A stretch of DNA of 64,000 nt, from the NCBI RefSeq assembly GCF_000472785.1, contig NZ_AXAL01000019.1, positions 1-64,000 of the forward strand. The letters run 5' to 3'. Source of the DNA: Mesorhizobium loti CJ3sym (GTDB taxonomy: Bacteria > Pseudomonadota > Alphaproteobacteria > Rhizobiales > Rhizobiaceae). Positions 16,660 through 26,247 of this stretch are shown piece after piece; position 1 is the first letter of the stretch; every line of letters starts with the position of its first letter. Under the pieces are notes generated by a model. It saw nothing but the letters and a program-made list of their open reading frames with translations, was not told the origin of the DNA and did not search any database. The translations under genes and the position numbers were made by a program.

Positions 16660-17862
16660 TCACCCTTCATATGGTTCGAGGACGAGATCGTGGCTGACGA
16701 TCACCCGAAGGGGGAAGCCCGGCCGAATGGTGAGGGTCGGGGCGATATCGAGCTGGCGGCCAACGATCTGCTGCCCGATTTGGCTCGTGCTGTTGGACGC
16801 GCCCTGGCGCAGCGCACGGACGATATCACTTTCACCACTCGACGATCCGCTCTCCGCGCCGATGCTCAGCAGCGTGGAGAGCGCGGCGGCCTTGAAGAGT
16901 TCGCGCCAGTGATAATCGACACCGTCCTCGAGGCCGGCATAGCCTTCAGAGTCAGCGCCTGGCTGCCGTTCCAGCACCATGGACCTGCCGTTCGGCATGA
17001 TGATGCGGTTCCAGACCAGCAGCACGCGGCGCTGACCAAAGCCGACGCCATTGTCGTATTGACCAATCAGCCGCGCGCCCTGCGGGATGATGAGGAGCCG
17101 CCCGGTCGGGCTGTCATAAACATTCTCGGTCACCTGCGCGGTAATCTGGCCGGGCAAGTCGGAGCGGATGCCAGTGATGAGGGCGGCCGAGATGATTGAA
17201 CCTGCCTGCAGGATACTGGGCGCGGCCGGTGCTGCAACGCGATCGGGGCGGACGGTGCGGCGGTCGACGGCGGCGTCGAGGAAAGCGGTTTGTCGTTCCT
17301 GCGCTGTGGGGGTCGCAGGCTGTGGCGCGAGGCCAAGGCCCGCGAGGGTCGGCGACTCCATGGCTGGCGTCTGGCTCGGCGCGGGCGCCGGCATAGCTGG
17401 TGCAGACCGCGTTTCGGTGCCGGCGAACAGGCGGCTGGTTCGCGCGGCTTCGATCTCCTGGAGCCGCCGTTGTTCCTCGGCGCTGACGCCTTCGACGGGC
17501 TGCCCACGGTTCTGGGCGCTGAGTATCGGACGCCCCAGATCACCTGGAAGCGGCGGTCCTAGTTGTGGACCGTCGGGTTTTGCCACACCGGAATAGTCGC
17601 GCGGGAGTCCCGCAAGTCCGTCTGCCGTGGTGCGGTTGTCCGTCGAATAGAGTTCCTCGTTGGCGGGACCACCATGACGTGTTTGCAGCGCGTAAATCAG
17701 CGCGCCACCCACGCCGAGCCCGGCGACCAGGCCGAGCCCGGCCAGCACACGCCGGGACAGGCGGGTGACGCGAGGCGGCTCATTACGCAGACGCATGGGC
17801 TCGGGACCAGGCGTTCCGCCCGCCGCCGGCGCCTGTTCTTCCTCTTCCCGGTAATCGCTCAT
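16660..17862 (-). CDS. trbI: TrbI, VirB10-like conjugation channel protein
   Basis: A 400-residue inner-membrane-anchored protein that spans the periplasm and links the inner and outer membrane parts of the type IV secretion channel. A single membrane helix lies at about residues 38-58 (RRVLAGLGLVAGLGVGGALI), then a Pro-rich linker, then the VirB10/TrbI C-terminal domain from about residue 215 (ALITGIRSDLPGQITAQVTE, IIPQGARLIGQYD, PTLTIRPGFPLRVIV). ATG at 17862 overlaps the trbG stop by 4 bases. A longer frame upstream covers trbG in another frame and is ignored. Confidence 0.93.
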   Translation of the reverse strand: MSDYREEEEQAPAAGGTPGPEPMRLRNEPPRVTRLSRRVLAGLGLVAGLGVGGALIYALQTRHGGPANEELYSTDNRTTADGLAGLPRDYSGVAKPDGPQLGPPLPGDLGRPILSAQNRGQPVEGVSAEEQRRLQEIEAARTSRLFAGTETRSAPAMPAPAPSQTPAMESPTLAGLGLAPQPATPTAQERQTAFLDAAVDRRTVRPDRVAAPAAPSILQAGSIISAALITGIRSDLPGQITAQVTENVYDSPTGRLLIIPQGARLIGQYDNGVGFGQRRVLLVWNRIIMPNGRSMVLERQPGADSEGYAGLEDGVDYHWRELFKAAALSTLLSIGAESGSSSGESDIVRALRQGASNSTSQIGQQIVGRQLDIAPTLTIRPGFPLRVIVSHDLVLEPYEG

Positions 17863-18905
17863 GACGCGGGCCTTCCGTCTGTGCGGGCGATCCGGACGCG
17901 CTGTTGCTTGCGGCCGCTGCCGTAGCGCAGCTCGGCTGCGGCGAACATCCGATCCACGATCATGTGATTGCCTCGGACGCGGTAGTTGACGAGTTCGGAA
18001 GTATCGCCCTCGGGGCCGACGATGAACAAAGGCGGCATTTCGCCTTGGCCGATGCCGCGCGGGAACTCGATGAACACCTGACGGCCATCGTCGAAGGCGC
18101 GCAGCGGCCGCCAAGGCGCACGGTCGCCGTCGATCGAATAGCGGAAGTTGATCGAGGCGAGGTCGACGCCGGCGGCGACGGGCTGAGCGACCGCGGCCTG
18201 GGCGTTTTGCCGCCGAAGGGCGATGAGTTGGTCCTGCGGATATTGCCAGGACACCGAGGCCATGTAGGTCTTCTCGGTCGAACGCAGCTCCATGTGATAG
18301 GTGCGGCGGTCGGTATTGATGACAAGGTTCGTCGTCAGGTCCGCACGGGTCGGCTTGACAAGGATGTGGATCTGGCGCGTTGCGCCGGAGCCGCTTTCGG
18401 TATCGCCGATGACCCAGCGAACCGTGTCGCCGGCGGCAACGGGGCCGGAGCCAACAAGTTGCTCGCCGGGCTGGAGGGCGACGTCGGTGATTTGTCCAAC
18501 GGCGGCATAGACCTGATAGAGCGCGCCCTCTGTGAACGGATAGACCTGCATCGCGTTGATGAAGCCGTCACGAACTGGCTGAATGCGCGCGGCGGCGTTG
18601 GCCTGGTTGACCCGGGCGGTGGGCTCTGCGGGCTCGGGGGCCTGGCGGGTTTCTTTGATTGGTTTCAACTGGCCCGGCAAAGGCAGAGGTCGTGGAAGTT
18701 CAACGACCTGGACCGGTGCCGGCGGAGCGGGCGCGAACACAGCGGGCTGCGGATCGTCGTAGGAAATCTGCGGCGGCTTTTTTGTGGCGCAGCCGCCAAG
18801 CGCTGTTGCTGAGAGCAGCACAAGTGGAAACACGGATTTACGGAAGTGAGGAAATTCGGCTTTCCGGGGTTCCGGTCGAACGGCTCTATGGGAATAAAGA
18901 ATCAT
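17859..18905 (-). CDS. trbG: TrbG, VirB9-like outer-membrane channel lipoprotein
   Basis: A 348-residue secreted component of the outer-membrane core of the mating channel. Near residue 38 a lipobox (TALGGC) follows a hydrophobic segment, so it is probably lipid-anchored. The VirB9/TrbG C-terminal region contains INFRYSIDGDRAPWRPLRAFDDG (given as family hallmark by position, about residues 250-272) and VDRMFAAAELRYG. ATG at 18905 overlaps the trbF stop (ATGA). It is expected to pair with TrbI to form the core complex. Confidence 0.93.
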   Translation of the reverse strand: MILYSHRAVRPEPRKAEFPHFRKSVFPLVLLSATALGGCATKKPPQISYDDPQPAVFAPAPPAPVQVVELPRPLPLPGQLKPIKETRQAPEPAEPTARVNQANAAARIQPVRDGFINAMQVYPFTEGALYQVYAAVGQITDVALQPGEQLVGSGPVAAGDTVRWVIGDTESGSGATRQIHILVKPTRADLTTNLVINTDRRTYHMELRSTEKTYMASVSWQYPQDQLIALRRQNAQAAVAQPVAAGVDLASINFRYSIDGDRAPWRPLRAFDDGRQVFIEFPRGIGQGEMPPLFIVGPEGDTSELVNYRVRGNHMIVDRMFAAAELRYGSGRKQQRVRIARTDGRPAS

Positions 18906-19585
18906 TGGCCCAACTCCTTCGACCAGTTGATGGCGTTGATGAAGACGCCGAGGGGATTCTTGCGCAGCCGCTCAGCGTCGCGTGGCGGTTGGATGACGAC
19001 GGTGACGATGGCGGTCCAGCGCTCGGTCGATGCCAGCGAACCGTCCTGATAGCGGCGCTCCATCCAGGCGACGCGGAAGCTATCCGGGGAGGCGCGGATG
19101 ACGCTCGACACTTCCACGGCGATCTGCTGCTTGCCGACCTTGGAAAAGGGATCGTTCGCGCGGGCGTAGTCGTTGAGAGCGAGGGCGCCGCGATCGGTTG
19201 TGAAGTCGTAGGCCCTGAGCCAGTTCTGGCGAACGATGATCCCGTCTGCGGGAATCGAGCGGACCTGTTCGATGAAGCGGGCCAGGTGCCAAGCAATCTG
19301 TGGATCGGTCGGGCGATAGTCGGCGACGGCCGGCTCGACCGCCTGTGCCTGGCCGAGCCGATCAACCTGCACCACCCAGGGAACGATCGTCCCGCGCCCC
19401 GATTGCCAGACCAGCGCCGCCGCGAAGCCGCCGGCGAGCAGCAGTGAGCCAAAAGCCATCAAGCGCCAGTTTTTCGCCTGGACGCGCGCCGAGCCGATCC
19501 GGTCATCCCAGACCTGGGCGGCCTTTTGGTAAGGGGTTTCGGGTTGGGGTGTCTTGCCGTAGTGGGTGGACGTTCGTTTGAACAT
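18902..19585 (-). CDS. trbF: TrbF, VirB8-like conjugation protein
   Basis: A 227-residue inner-membrane protein with a short cytosolic N-terminus, one membrane helix at about residues 41-60, and a periplasmic VirB8-like domain (WVVQVDRLGQAQAV, QIAWHLARFIEQVRSI, WTAIVTVVIQPP). It helps assemble the mating channel. ATG at 19585 overlaps the trbL stop by one base (TAATG), and its own stop overlaps trbG, so the genes are translationally coupled. Confidence 0.93.
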   Translation of the reverse strand: MFKRTSTHYGKTPQPETPYQKAAQVWDDRIGSARVQAKNWRLMAFGSLLLAGGFAAALVWQSGRGTIVPWVVQVDRLGQAQAVEPAVADYRPTDPQIAWHLARFIEQVRSIPADGIIVRQNWLRAYDFTTDRGALALNDYARANDPFSKVGKQQIAVEVSSVIRASPDSFRVAWMERRYQDGSLASTERWTAIVTVVIQPPRDAERLRKNPLGVFINAINWSKELGQ

Positions 19586-20946
19586 TAGCGGTCCCCTTCG
19601 GAGAGATTGATGGATGATCCGCCGCCATGGGCGTCGCCGGATCGGACGGCGTGGCTGACGGTCGAGACCCCATGGCGGACCGTCTGGGAGCGCTTCATGC
19701 GCCTGGCCCAGGCGGGCGGCGTCGAGGAGCTGGAGGAATGGGAAGGATCGCTCTCGGCCTCGGCCGCGCCAGCGATCGAGCCTTCGGTCGACGTGCCGCC
19801 AGTGGCCGCGAAGGCGGATTTCGCGCCGCTGGAGAAGCTCTGCTTCATGGCCTCAGCGGTGCGGGACGCTGTGCGCCTGAGTGGCGATGTGGCAGCGCTG
19901 GCGCCGGCACGCGCGACGCCGCTCAGGCCGGAGGCAACGCCGGCCGCTCCTGCCTGGCCGGCAGAGGCGAGGCTGTAGGAGGCCACGGCACCACCGGCGA
20001 GCGCAGCGCTACCGCGCGCCGCAGCTGAGGCACCACCTGCGACAGCGCCGACACCGCCCGTGCCAGCGCCAAGGGCGGCACCGCCTGCCATCACCATGCC
20101 GCCAGCCGCGAGACCCATGCCGATAGAGGCGCCGGCGCCGAGCTGCGGTCCGCCGGAGACGAGGCCGTTGGCAATGCCAGGCCCAAAAATGCCAAGGCCG
20201 AGCAGCGAGAGCGCCGCAAGCACGATCGCCATGGCGTCGTCGATAGTGGGCGCAGCACCGCCGAAGCCGGCGGTGAATTCGGAGAAGAGCGTCGAGCCTA
20301 TGCCGATGATCACGGCGAGCACCAGCACCTTGATGCCGGAGGAGATGACGTTGCCGAGCACGCGCTCGGCCATGAAGGCCGATTTGCCGAAGAGGCCGAA
20401 GGGGATCAGCACGAAGCCAGCCAGTGTGGTGAGCTTGAACTCGATCAGCGTGACGAAGAGCTGGACGGCGAGGATGAAGAAGGCGAACAGCACCAGCGCC
20501 CAAGCCAGAAACATGCAGGCGATCTGGATGAAATTCTCGAAGAATGACCAATAGCCCATCAAGCCAGAGATGGAGTCGAGCAGGGGTCGTCCAGCGTCCA
20601 GCCCTGTCTGCGCAACCTTGCCGGGATGCAAGAGATCGGCGGTCGTGAAGCCTGTGCCGGAGGCCTTGAGGCCGAGGCCGGCGAAGCTTTCGAAGACGAT
20701 GCGGGCGAGATTGTTCCAGTTGCCGATGATATAGGCGAAGACACCGATGAAGAGCGTCTTCTTGATCAGGCGCGCGATGATGTCGTCATCGGCGCCCCAC
20801 GACCAGAACAGGGCCGCCAGGGTCACGTCGATCACGATCAGCGTGGTGGCGATGAAGGCGACCTCGCCACCGAGCAGGCCGAAGCCGGAATCGATGTAGC
20901 GGGTGAAGATTTCGAGAAAATGATCGATGACGCCGGTGCCGCCCAT
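19585..20946 (-). CDS. trbL: TrbL, VirB6-like polytopic membrane protein
   Basis: A 453-residue inner-membrane protein with about six to eight hydrophobic helices in its first 320 residues (for example FIATTLIVIDVTLAALFWSW and IQIACMFLAWALVLFAFFIL) and a long Ala/Gly/Ser-rich, low-complexity C-terminal tail typical of TrbL. It forms part of the membrane pore of the mating channel. ATG at 20946 fits the family start (MGGTGVIDHFLEIFTRYIDS); the open frame to 21060 is not needed. TrbK-like is 4 bases upstream. Confidence 0.92.
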   Translation of the reverse strand: MGGTGVIDHFLEIFTRYIDSGFGLLGGEVAFIATTLIVIDVTLAALFWSWGADDDIIARLIKKTLFIGVFAYIIGNWNNLARIVFESFAGLGLKASGTGFTTADLLHPGKVAQTGLDAGRPLLDSISGLMGYWSFFENFIQIACMFLAWALVLFAFFILAVQLFVTLIEFKLTTLAGFVLIPFGLFGKSAFMAERVLGNVISSGIKVLVLAVIIGIGSTLFSEFTAGFGGAAPTIDDAMAIVLAALSLLGLGIFGPGIANGLVSGGPQLGAGASIGMGLAAGGMVMAGGAALGAGTGGVGAVAGGASAAARGSAALAGGAVASYSLASAGQAGAAGVASGLSGVARAGASAATSPLRRTASRTAEAMKQSFSSGAKSAFAATGGTSTEGSIAGAAEAESDPSHSSSSSTPPAWARRMKRSQTVRHGVSTVSHAVRSGDAHGGGSSINLSEGDR

Positions 20947-20950
20947 GGTG

Positions 20951-21235
20951 CTATTGGGCCTCTCGTCGATCGATCGTCGGCGGCGCGGGCGCGAGGAAGC
21001 GGCGGCGATTCTCGGCCCAGGCCCGCAGGCATGCAGGATCGCGCGTGCCTGCTTCGCCAAGCTCCCGGCAGCGGATCAACTCGCCGCGCAACGGATCGGC
21101 GCTGGCGGCCTCCGATCGGCCGATCGAGGTGGCCGCGGAGCTATCTTCTTTCCGGCTCAGTCCGATCGCTGTCGCCGCGATGGCGATCCCGACGAATCCG
21201 ATCGCACCGAGCCGGGCAAGCATTTTTCCGTCCAT
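20951..21235 (-). CDS. TrbK-alt-type putative entry-exclusion protein, 94 aa
   Basis: A 94-residue protein with one N-terminal membrane helix (LARLGAIGFVGIAIAATAIG) and the conserved C-terminal block RCRELGEAGTRDPACLRAWA of the TrbK-alt family. Proteins at this position between trbJ and trbL are thought to prevent entry of a second copy of the element. It lacks the lipobox of classical TrbK. The gene is tightly packed with neighbours (4- and 10-base gaps). Confidence 0.85.
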   Translation of the reverse strand: MDGKMLARLGAIGFVGIAIAATAIGLSRKEDSSAATSIGRSEAASADPLRGELIRCRELGEAGTRDPACLRAWAENRRRFLAPAPPTIDRREAQ

Positions 21236-21245
21236 GACGCTGCCC

Positions 21246-22007
21246 TCAGTTGCCGTTCTGGAACATGCGGGCGTTGCCCGGCTGGTAGCCGGTGCCGGGC
21301 GTCAGGAAGCGGCGGCGCTGCTCGCGGCCCTGTTCGGCGGCTGCGGCCTGCTCGGCCGATTGAAGCGCCTGCGCTCGGCCGTTCGCGGCGACGACGGCTG
21401 TCAGGTCGGCAAGCTGCTGTGCCTGGAGACCGAGGAGCTGATTGCCGGCCTGCGTCGCCTGCAACGCGCCGGTGGCACCCTGGCTCTGCCCGATGAGGGC
21501 AGACATCTGGGTTCGATTGGTGTCGATGTTGCCGACGACACCGGCCTGCACGCGCATGGCGTCCTGGAGCCCCCCAAAGGTGTTCTGCCAACGCTCGCGA
21601 GCGCCAGCGATCAACTGCTGGTCCGAGGCCGAGAGCGAGGCATTGCCGTAGGTCGTCTGGAAAGCCTGGTCGATCTGCTGGACGTCGAAGGCGATGTTCT
21701 GCGCCTGTGTCAGCAGTTGCTGGGTACGCTGGACCGACTGTTGAAGCTGCAGGAGCGAGGAGTAAGGCAGGCTCGCGAGGTTGCGGGCCTGGTTGATCAG
21801 CATCTGTGCCTCGTTCTGGAGGGAGGTGATCTGGTTGGTGATCTGCTCCAGTGCGCGAGCAGCCTGAAGGACATTTTGCCCATAGTTCGTCGGATCGAAG
21901 ACGATGAAGGCGTGGGCCGATGTCGTGATCATCGGCGACAGCAAGACAGGCGCGGTCACGAGCGCCGCGACGAAGCGGGCGACGCGCGAACGGGAACGGA
22001 TAGTCAT
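21246..22007 (-). CDS. trbJ: TrbJ, VirB5-like conjugation protein
   Basis: A 253-residue secreted protein. The signal peptide ends near TSAHA (about residue 33). Mature helical repeats with many Gln residues (ALEQITNQITSLQNEAQMLI, SLLQLQQSVQRTQQLLTQAQ) are typical of TrbJ, a minor pilus or tip component. The ATG overlaps the trbE stop by 4 bases. Confidence 0.92.
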   Translation of the reverse strand: MTIRSRSRVARFVAALVTAPVLLSPMITTSAHAFIVFDPTNYGQNVLQAARALEQITNQITSLQNEAQMLINQARNLASLPYSSLLQLQQSVQRTQQLLTQAQNIAFDVQQIDQAFQTTYGNASLSASDQQLIAGARERWQNTFGGLQDAMRVQAGVVGNIDTNRTQMSALIGQSQGATGALQATQAGNQLLGLQAQQLADLTAVVAANGRAQALQSAEQAAAAEQGREQRRRFLTPGTGYQPGNARMFQNGN

Positions 22008-24460
22008 GATTGGGCCTCCAGCTGGGTTTGGGTACTGAGGTTGGCGAGATCAGGGATGAGATCGGATGCCCACGCGACGCCGCGGGCCCGGAGCCATGCG
22101 AGCACGAAACCTTCGCGCCCGTGCTCGGCGAGGATGCGCTCGATCGCGGCCTGATCGGTCTTGGACGAGGCGGCGGTGAAGGCGAGTGCCACCTCGCCGA
22201 GCCCCAGCTCGAACAGGCGGTTGCCGCGGCGGCTCTGGCAGTAGTAGTCGCGCTTCGGGGTTGCCCGCGCGAGGATCTCGATCTGCCGATCGTTGAGGCC
22301 GAAGCGCCGATAGATCGCCGTGATCTGCGGCTCAATCGCCCGCTCGTTCGGCAATAGCAGTCGCGTCTGGCAGCTCTCGATGATGGCGGGCGCGATCGCG
22401 CTGCGATCGATGTCGGACAGCGACTGCGTGGCGAACACGACGCTGGCGTTCTTCTTGCGCAGCGTCTTCAGCCATTCGCGGAGCTGGCTGGCAAACCCCT
22501 CGTCGTCGAGAGCGAGCCAGCCTTCATCGACGATCAGCAGCGTCGGTCGCCCATCGAGGCGGTCCTCGATGCGGTGGAACAGATAGGAGAGCACGGCAGC
22601 CGCCGCGCCCGTGCCGATCAGCCCTTCGGTCTCGAAGGCCTGGACGGAAGCCTCGCCGAGCCGCTCGGTCTCGGCGTCGAGCAGCCGGCCGTATGGTCCG
22701 CCGACGCAAAAGGGTCGAAGCGCCTGCTTCAGGGCCGATGATTGCAACAGCACCGAAAGGCCCGTCAACGTGCGCTCTGCTACCGGGGCCGACGCGAGCG
22801 AGGTCAGCGCCGACCACAGATGCTCTTTCACTTCCGGAGTGATGGAGACGCTCTCGCGCAGCAGGATCGCCACGATCCAGTCCGCGGCCCAGGCGCGCTC
22901 GGGCGGGTGATGGATGCGCGCGAGCGGCTGGAGCGAGACGGACGCCGCGGCGCCATCGGTCAGGTCGCCGCCAAGGTCGTGCCAGTCGCCGTCCATCGCG
23001 AGCGCGGCGGCCCGGATGGAACCGCCGAAGTCAAAGGCGAAGACCTGTGCGCCTTCGTAACGCCGGAACTGCAGGGCCATCAGCGCCAGAAGCACCGACT
23101 TGCCGGCACCTGTCGGGCCGACGACGAGAGTATGACCGACGTCGCCGACATGAAGAGAAAACCGGAACGGGGTCGAGCCTTCGGTCCTGCCGAAGAGCAG
23201 GGGGGGCGCTGCAAAATGCTCGTCCCGTTCCGGCCCCGCCCACACCGCCGAGAGCGGGATCATGTGGGCGAGATTGAGTGTGGAGATCGGCGGCTGCCGG
23301 ACATTGGCGTAGACATGGCCGGGCAGGGATCCGAGCCAGGCGTCGACTGCGTTGATCGTCTCGGCCATCGCGGTGAAGTCGCGACCCTGAATTACTTTCT
23401 CGACGAGACGGAGCTTCTCGTCGGCGACGCGTGGATCCTCATCCCAGACGGTGACGGTTGCCGTGACATAGGCTTGCCCGATCAGATCGGAACCCAACTC
23501 TTGAAGCGCGAGATCGGCATCCGCTGCCTTGTTCGCCGCATCGCTATCGACAAGCGTCGACGCCTCGTTGGTCATCACCTCCTTGAGGATCGCAGCGATC
23601 GACTTGCGCTTGGCGAACCACTGCCGGCGAATCCTGGTGAGCAGCCTCGTCGCGTCGGTCTTGTCGAGCATGATTGCGCGTGTCGACCAGCGATACGGAA
23701 CGGCCAGCCGGTTCAGTTCGTCGAGGATGCCGGGTGTCGTCGAGGTGGGGAAACCGACGATGGTGAGAATGCGCAGGTGCGACTTGCCGAGCCGGGGCTC
23801 AAGGCCCCCAATCAGTGGCTGGTCAGCCACCAGCGCGTCGAGATACATCGGAATTTCGGGCACGCGCACGCGATGGCGCTTCGTCGAGACCGTCGAGTGC
23901 AGATAGGTCAGCGTGTCGGCGTCATCGAGCCAGGCGCTCTCGGGCATGAAGCCTTCGACGAGCTGGAGCACCCGGTCGGTGCGATCGACAAAACCGCGCA
24001 GGATCTCGCGGGCGTCGACGCCGCCTTGCTCCTTGCCCTCGTAGAGCCAGCTCTCAGCACGCGCGGCGTCCTCGGCCGGCGGTAGATAGAGCAAGGTCAG
24101 GTAGTAGCTGGAGTCGTAATGTGCGTCTTCTTCCTCGAACTCGGCTTTGCGTTCGGCGTCGACGAGAGCGGACGCCACGTCGGGAAACCGGCTCTCGGGA
24201 TACCGCTGTGCCGTCAGCCGAGTGGCCTCGACGAAGATTGCCCAGCCGGAGCCGAGCCGTCGGAAGGCATTGTTGAGGCGTCCGGCGACCGCGACCAGTT
24301 CGGCGGGCACCGAGGATTCAAGATCCGGCCCGCGAAAGCGCGCGGTCCTCTGGAAGGAACCATCCTTGTTGAGGACGACGCCTTCGCCCGCCAGCGCTAC
24401 CCAAGGCAGGTAGTCGGCCAGGTGGGAAGACGTGCGGCGATATTCGGCGAGGTTCATCAT
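22004..24460 (-). CDS. trbE: TrbE, VirB4-type conjugation ATPase
   Basis: An 818-residue cytoplasmic ATPase, the largest energising subunit of the mating apparatus. Walker A is GPTGAGKSVLLALM at about residue 445, and Walker B is LLIVDEGWLAL. CagE/TrbE N-terminal blocks are clear (YRRTSSHLADYLPWVALAGE, SWLYEGKEQGG). Length matches the family (about 810-850 residues). The start (ATG 24460) fits the conserved N-terminus MNLAEYR with one extra Met. It sits between trbD and trbJ in the standard trb order. Confidence 0.95.
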   Translation of the reverse strand: MMNLAEYRRTSSHLADYLPWVALAGEGVVLNKDGSFQRTARFRGPDLESSVPAELVAVAGRLNNAFRRLGSGWAIFVEATRLTAQRYPESRFPDVASALVDAERKAEFEEEDAHYDSSYYLTLLYLPPAEDAARAESWLYEGKEQGGVDAREILRGFVDRTDRVLQLVEGFMPESAWLDDADTLTYLHSTVSTKRHRVRVPEIPMYLDALVADQPLIGGLEPRLGKSHLRILTIVGFPTSTTPGILDELNRLAVPYRWSTRAIMLDKTDATRLLTRIRRQWFAKRKSIAAILKEVMTNEASTLVDSDAANKAADADLALQELGSDLIGQAYVTATVTVWDEDPRVADEKLRLVEKVIQGRDFTAMAETINAVDAWLGSLPGHVYANVRQPPISTLNLAHMIPLSAVWAGPERDEHFAAPPLLFGRTEGSTPFRFSLHVGDVGHTLVVGPTGAGKSVLLALMALQFRRYEGAQVFAFDFGGSIRAAALAMDGDWHDLGGDLTDGAAASVSLQPLARIHHPPERAWAADWIVAILLRESVSITPEVKEHLWSALTSLASAPVAERTLTGLSVLLQSSALKQALRPFCVGGPYGRLLDAETERLGEASVQAFETEGLIGTGAAAAVLSYLFHRIEDRLDGRPTLLIVDEGWLALDDEGFASQLREWLKTLRKKNASVVFATQSLSDIDRSAIAPAIIESCQTRLLLPNERAIEPQITAIYRRFGLNDRQIEILARATPKRDYYCQSRRGNRLFELGLGEVALAFTAASSKTDQAAIERILAEHGREGFVLAWLRARGVAWASDLIPDLANLSTQTQLEAQS

Positions 24461-24482
24461 GACCGACTCCTGATCCTTCGCT

Positions 24483-24764
24483 TCAGACGTTCAGATGGCT
24501 GGAAATGCGCAGATGCCGTCGCACCACATCGACGAACATCGGGTCGCGTTTCGCCGCCCAGACCGCCGCGAAATGACCGATCGCCCAGAGCACCAGACCG
24601 ACCAGCCAGAGCCGCAGGCCGAGACCGAGGGCCGCAGCAAGCGTCCCGTTCAGGATGGCGACCGCGCGCGGCGCGCCGCCGAGCAGGATGTGGTCGGTCA
24701 GCGCGCGATGGACGGGAGCGGTGAAGCCTGGAACGTCGCCGCCAGTGTCAAGAATACCCGCCAT
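24483..24764 (-). CDS. trbD: TrbD, VirB3-like conjugation protein, 93 aa
   Basis: A 93-residue protein with two adjacent membrane segments (AAALGLGLRLWLVGLVLWAI region) flanked by the conserved GFTAPVHRALTDHILLGGAPR start and FVDVVRRHLR end of VirB3/TrbD. The start at 24764 overlaps the trbC stop, and the open frame further upstream is a shadow of trbC. It associates with TrbE at the inner membrane. Confidence 0.92.
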   Translation of the reverse strand: MAGILDTGGDVPGFTAPVHRALTDHILLGGAPRAVAILNGTLAAALGLGLRLWLVGLVLWAIGHFAAVWAAKRDPMFVDVVRRHLRISSHLNV

Positions 24765-25096
24765 CAGATGAGCGCCCCGCCGCCGAACGAGAAGAACGAC
24801 AGAAAGAAAGAGCTGGCCGCGAAGGCGATGCTCAACCCGAACACGATCTGGATCAGCCGGCGAAAACCGCCCGAGGTGTCGCCGAAGGCCAGCGTCAGGC
24901 CGGTGACGATGATGATGATCACCGCAAGGATTTTGGCGACAGGCCCTTCCACGGATTCGAGGATCGACTGAAGCGGCGCTTCCCACGGCATGGAGGAACC
25001 GGCCGCTTGGGCAGATGGCGCCAGCAAAAATGTGGCGCAAGTGACGAAGGCCGCTGTCGCGATGTGATGGCGGATATTAAGGGCATGGCGGATCAT
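24764..25096 (-). CDS. trbC: TrbC, VirB2-like pilin precursor, 110 aa
   Basis: A 110-residue pilin precursor with an N-terminal signal segment ending near APSAQAAG (about residue 33) and two hydrophobic helices (ILAVIIIIVTGLTLAFG and LIQIVFGLSIAFAASSFFL). TrbC-type pilins are cleaved and in RP4 cyclised by TraF, whose gene is at 33351-33896. ATG 25096 overlaps the trbB stop (ATGA). Confidence 0.92.
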   Translation of the reverse strand: MIRHALNIRHHIATAAFVTCATFLLAPSAQAAGSSMPWEAPLQSILESVEGPVAKILAVIIIIVTGLTLAFGDTSGGFRRLIQIVFGLSIAFAASSFFLSFFSFGGGALI

Positions 25097-26076
25097 GGAC
25101 GGTCTCCTTGGGACTCGAGCGTTGCGGGGGTGATGGCGTAGTCGCCGGTCAGGCCCAGGCCCTCGACGCGTGCGAGTTCGGCAAGACGGCGGTGCGCGCC
25201 GCGACCGGAAAGCACGGCCACCAGTTCGATGGTTTCGGCGATCAGCGCGCGCGGCACGGTGACGACGACTTCCTGGATGAGTTGATCCATCCGCCGCAGC
25301 GCGCCGAGGGCCGTGCCGGCATGAATGGTGCCAATGCCGCCAGGATGTCCGGTGCCCCACGCCTTCAAGAGATCCAGCGCCTCGGGGCCGCGGACCTCGC
25401 CGATGGGAATGCGGTCGGGGCGAAGGCGAAGCGAAGAGCGCACTAGGTCGGAAAGCGAGGCGACGCCGTCTTTGGTCCGAAGAGCCACAAGGTTCGGCGC
25501 GGAACATTGCAACTCGCGGGTGTCCTCGATGAGAACGACACGATCACCGGTCTTGGCGACCTCGGCGAGCAGTGCGTTGGTGAGCGTGGTCTTGCCGGTC
25601 GAGGTGCCGCCGGCGACGAGGATATTCTTGCGAGCCATGACGGCTGCGCGCAGCACTTCTGCTTGCTCGGCCGTCATGATGCCGGCCGCCACATAATCGC
25701 TAAGGGTGAAGACGGCGACGGCTGGTTTGCGGATCGCGAAGGTCGGGGCTGCGACGACAGGCGGCAGAAGCCCCTCGAACCGCTCCCCCGTTTCGGGCAG
25801 CTCCGCCGAGACGCGTGGGCGATCGGAATGGACCTCGGCACCGACATGGTGGGCGACGAGACGCACGATGCGCTCGGCGTCGGCAAATGACAGCTGCTCG
25901 CCCGTGAACGCGAGCCCCTGCGAGAGACGGTCGACCCAGAGCCGCCCATCGGGGTTGAGCATCACCTCGACGATTTCGGGGTCTTCGAGAAATCCCGCAA
26001 TTGCCGGGCCAAGCGCGGTGCGCAGCATGCGCGCGCCACGGCTGAACGCCTCCGACTGCTGGTAGGAAATCGCCAT
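25093..26076 (-). CDS. trbB: TrbB, VirB11-type secretion ATPase
   Basis: A 327-residue hexameric traffic ATPase. Walker A is GGTSTGKTTL (about residue 158), the Asp box is RVVLIEDTRELQ, Walker B is IPIGEVRGPEALDL and the His box is GTIHAGTALGAL, all intact. I start at ATG 26076 because GGGGAC lies just upstream and MAISYQQSEA is the usual start; ten extra codons to 26106 are unlikely. It is the first gene of the trb block and follows CopG and traG on the same strand. Confidence 0.94.
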   Translation of the reverse strand: MAISYQQSEAFSRGARMLRTALGPAIAGFLEDPEIVEVMLNPDGRLWVDRLSQGLAFTGEQLSFADAERIVRLVAHHVGAEVHSDRPRVSAELPETGERFEGLLPPVVAAPTFAIRKPAVAVFTLSDYVAAGIMTAEQAEVLRAAVMARKNILVAGGTSTGKTTLTNALLAEVAKTGDRVVLIEDTRELQCSAPNLVALRTKDGVASLSDLVRSSLRLRPDRIPIGEVRGPEALDLLKAWGTGHPGGIGTIHAGTALGALRRMDQLIQEVVVTVPRALIAETIELVAVLSGRGAHRRLAELARVEGLGLTGDYAITPATLESQGDRP

Positions 26077-26247
26077 ATCGTCCCCTTCTCGCCAAAGGAC
26101 CGTCAAGGCGGCTCTGGCACGGGGATGATTAGAAGAGGCAGGAATGAGGACCTGGCAACAACAACAATGTGGCTTCGAAGCCTAGCGTACAAAGACAGGG
26201 AAACGGCGGGACGTCCGATTGCTTGGTATCGCCCCCGCGACGAGCAT

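Noticed and set aside
22742..24085. 447-residue plus-strand frame opposite trbE
   Set aside because: Shadow of trbE, with Arg-rich low-complexity translation.
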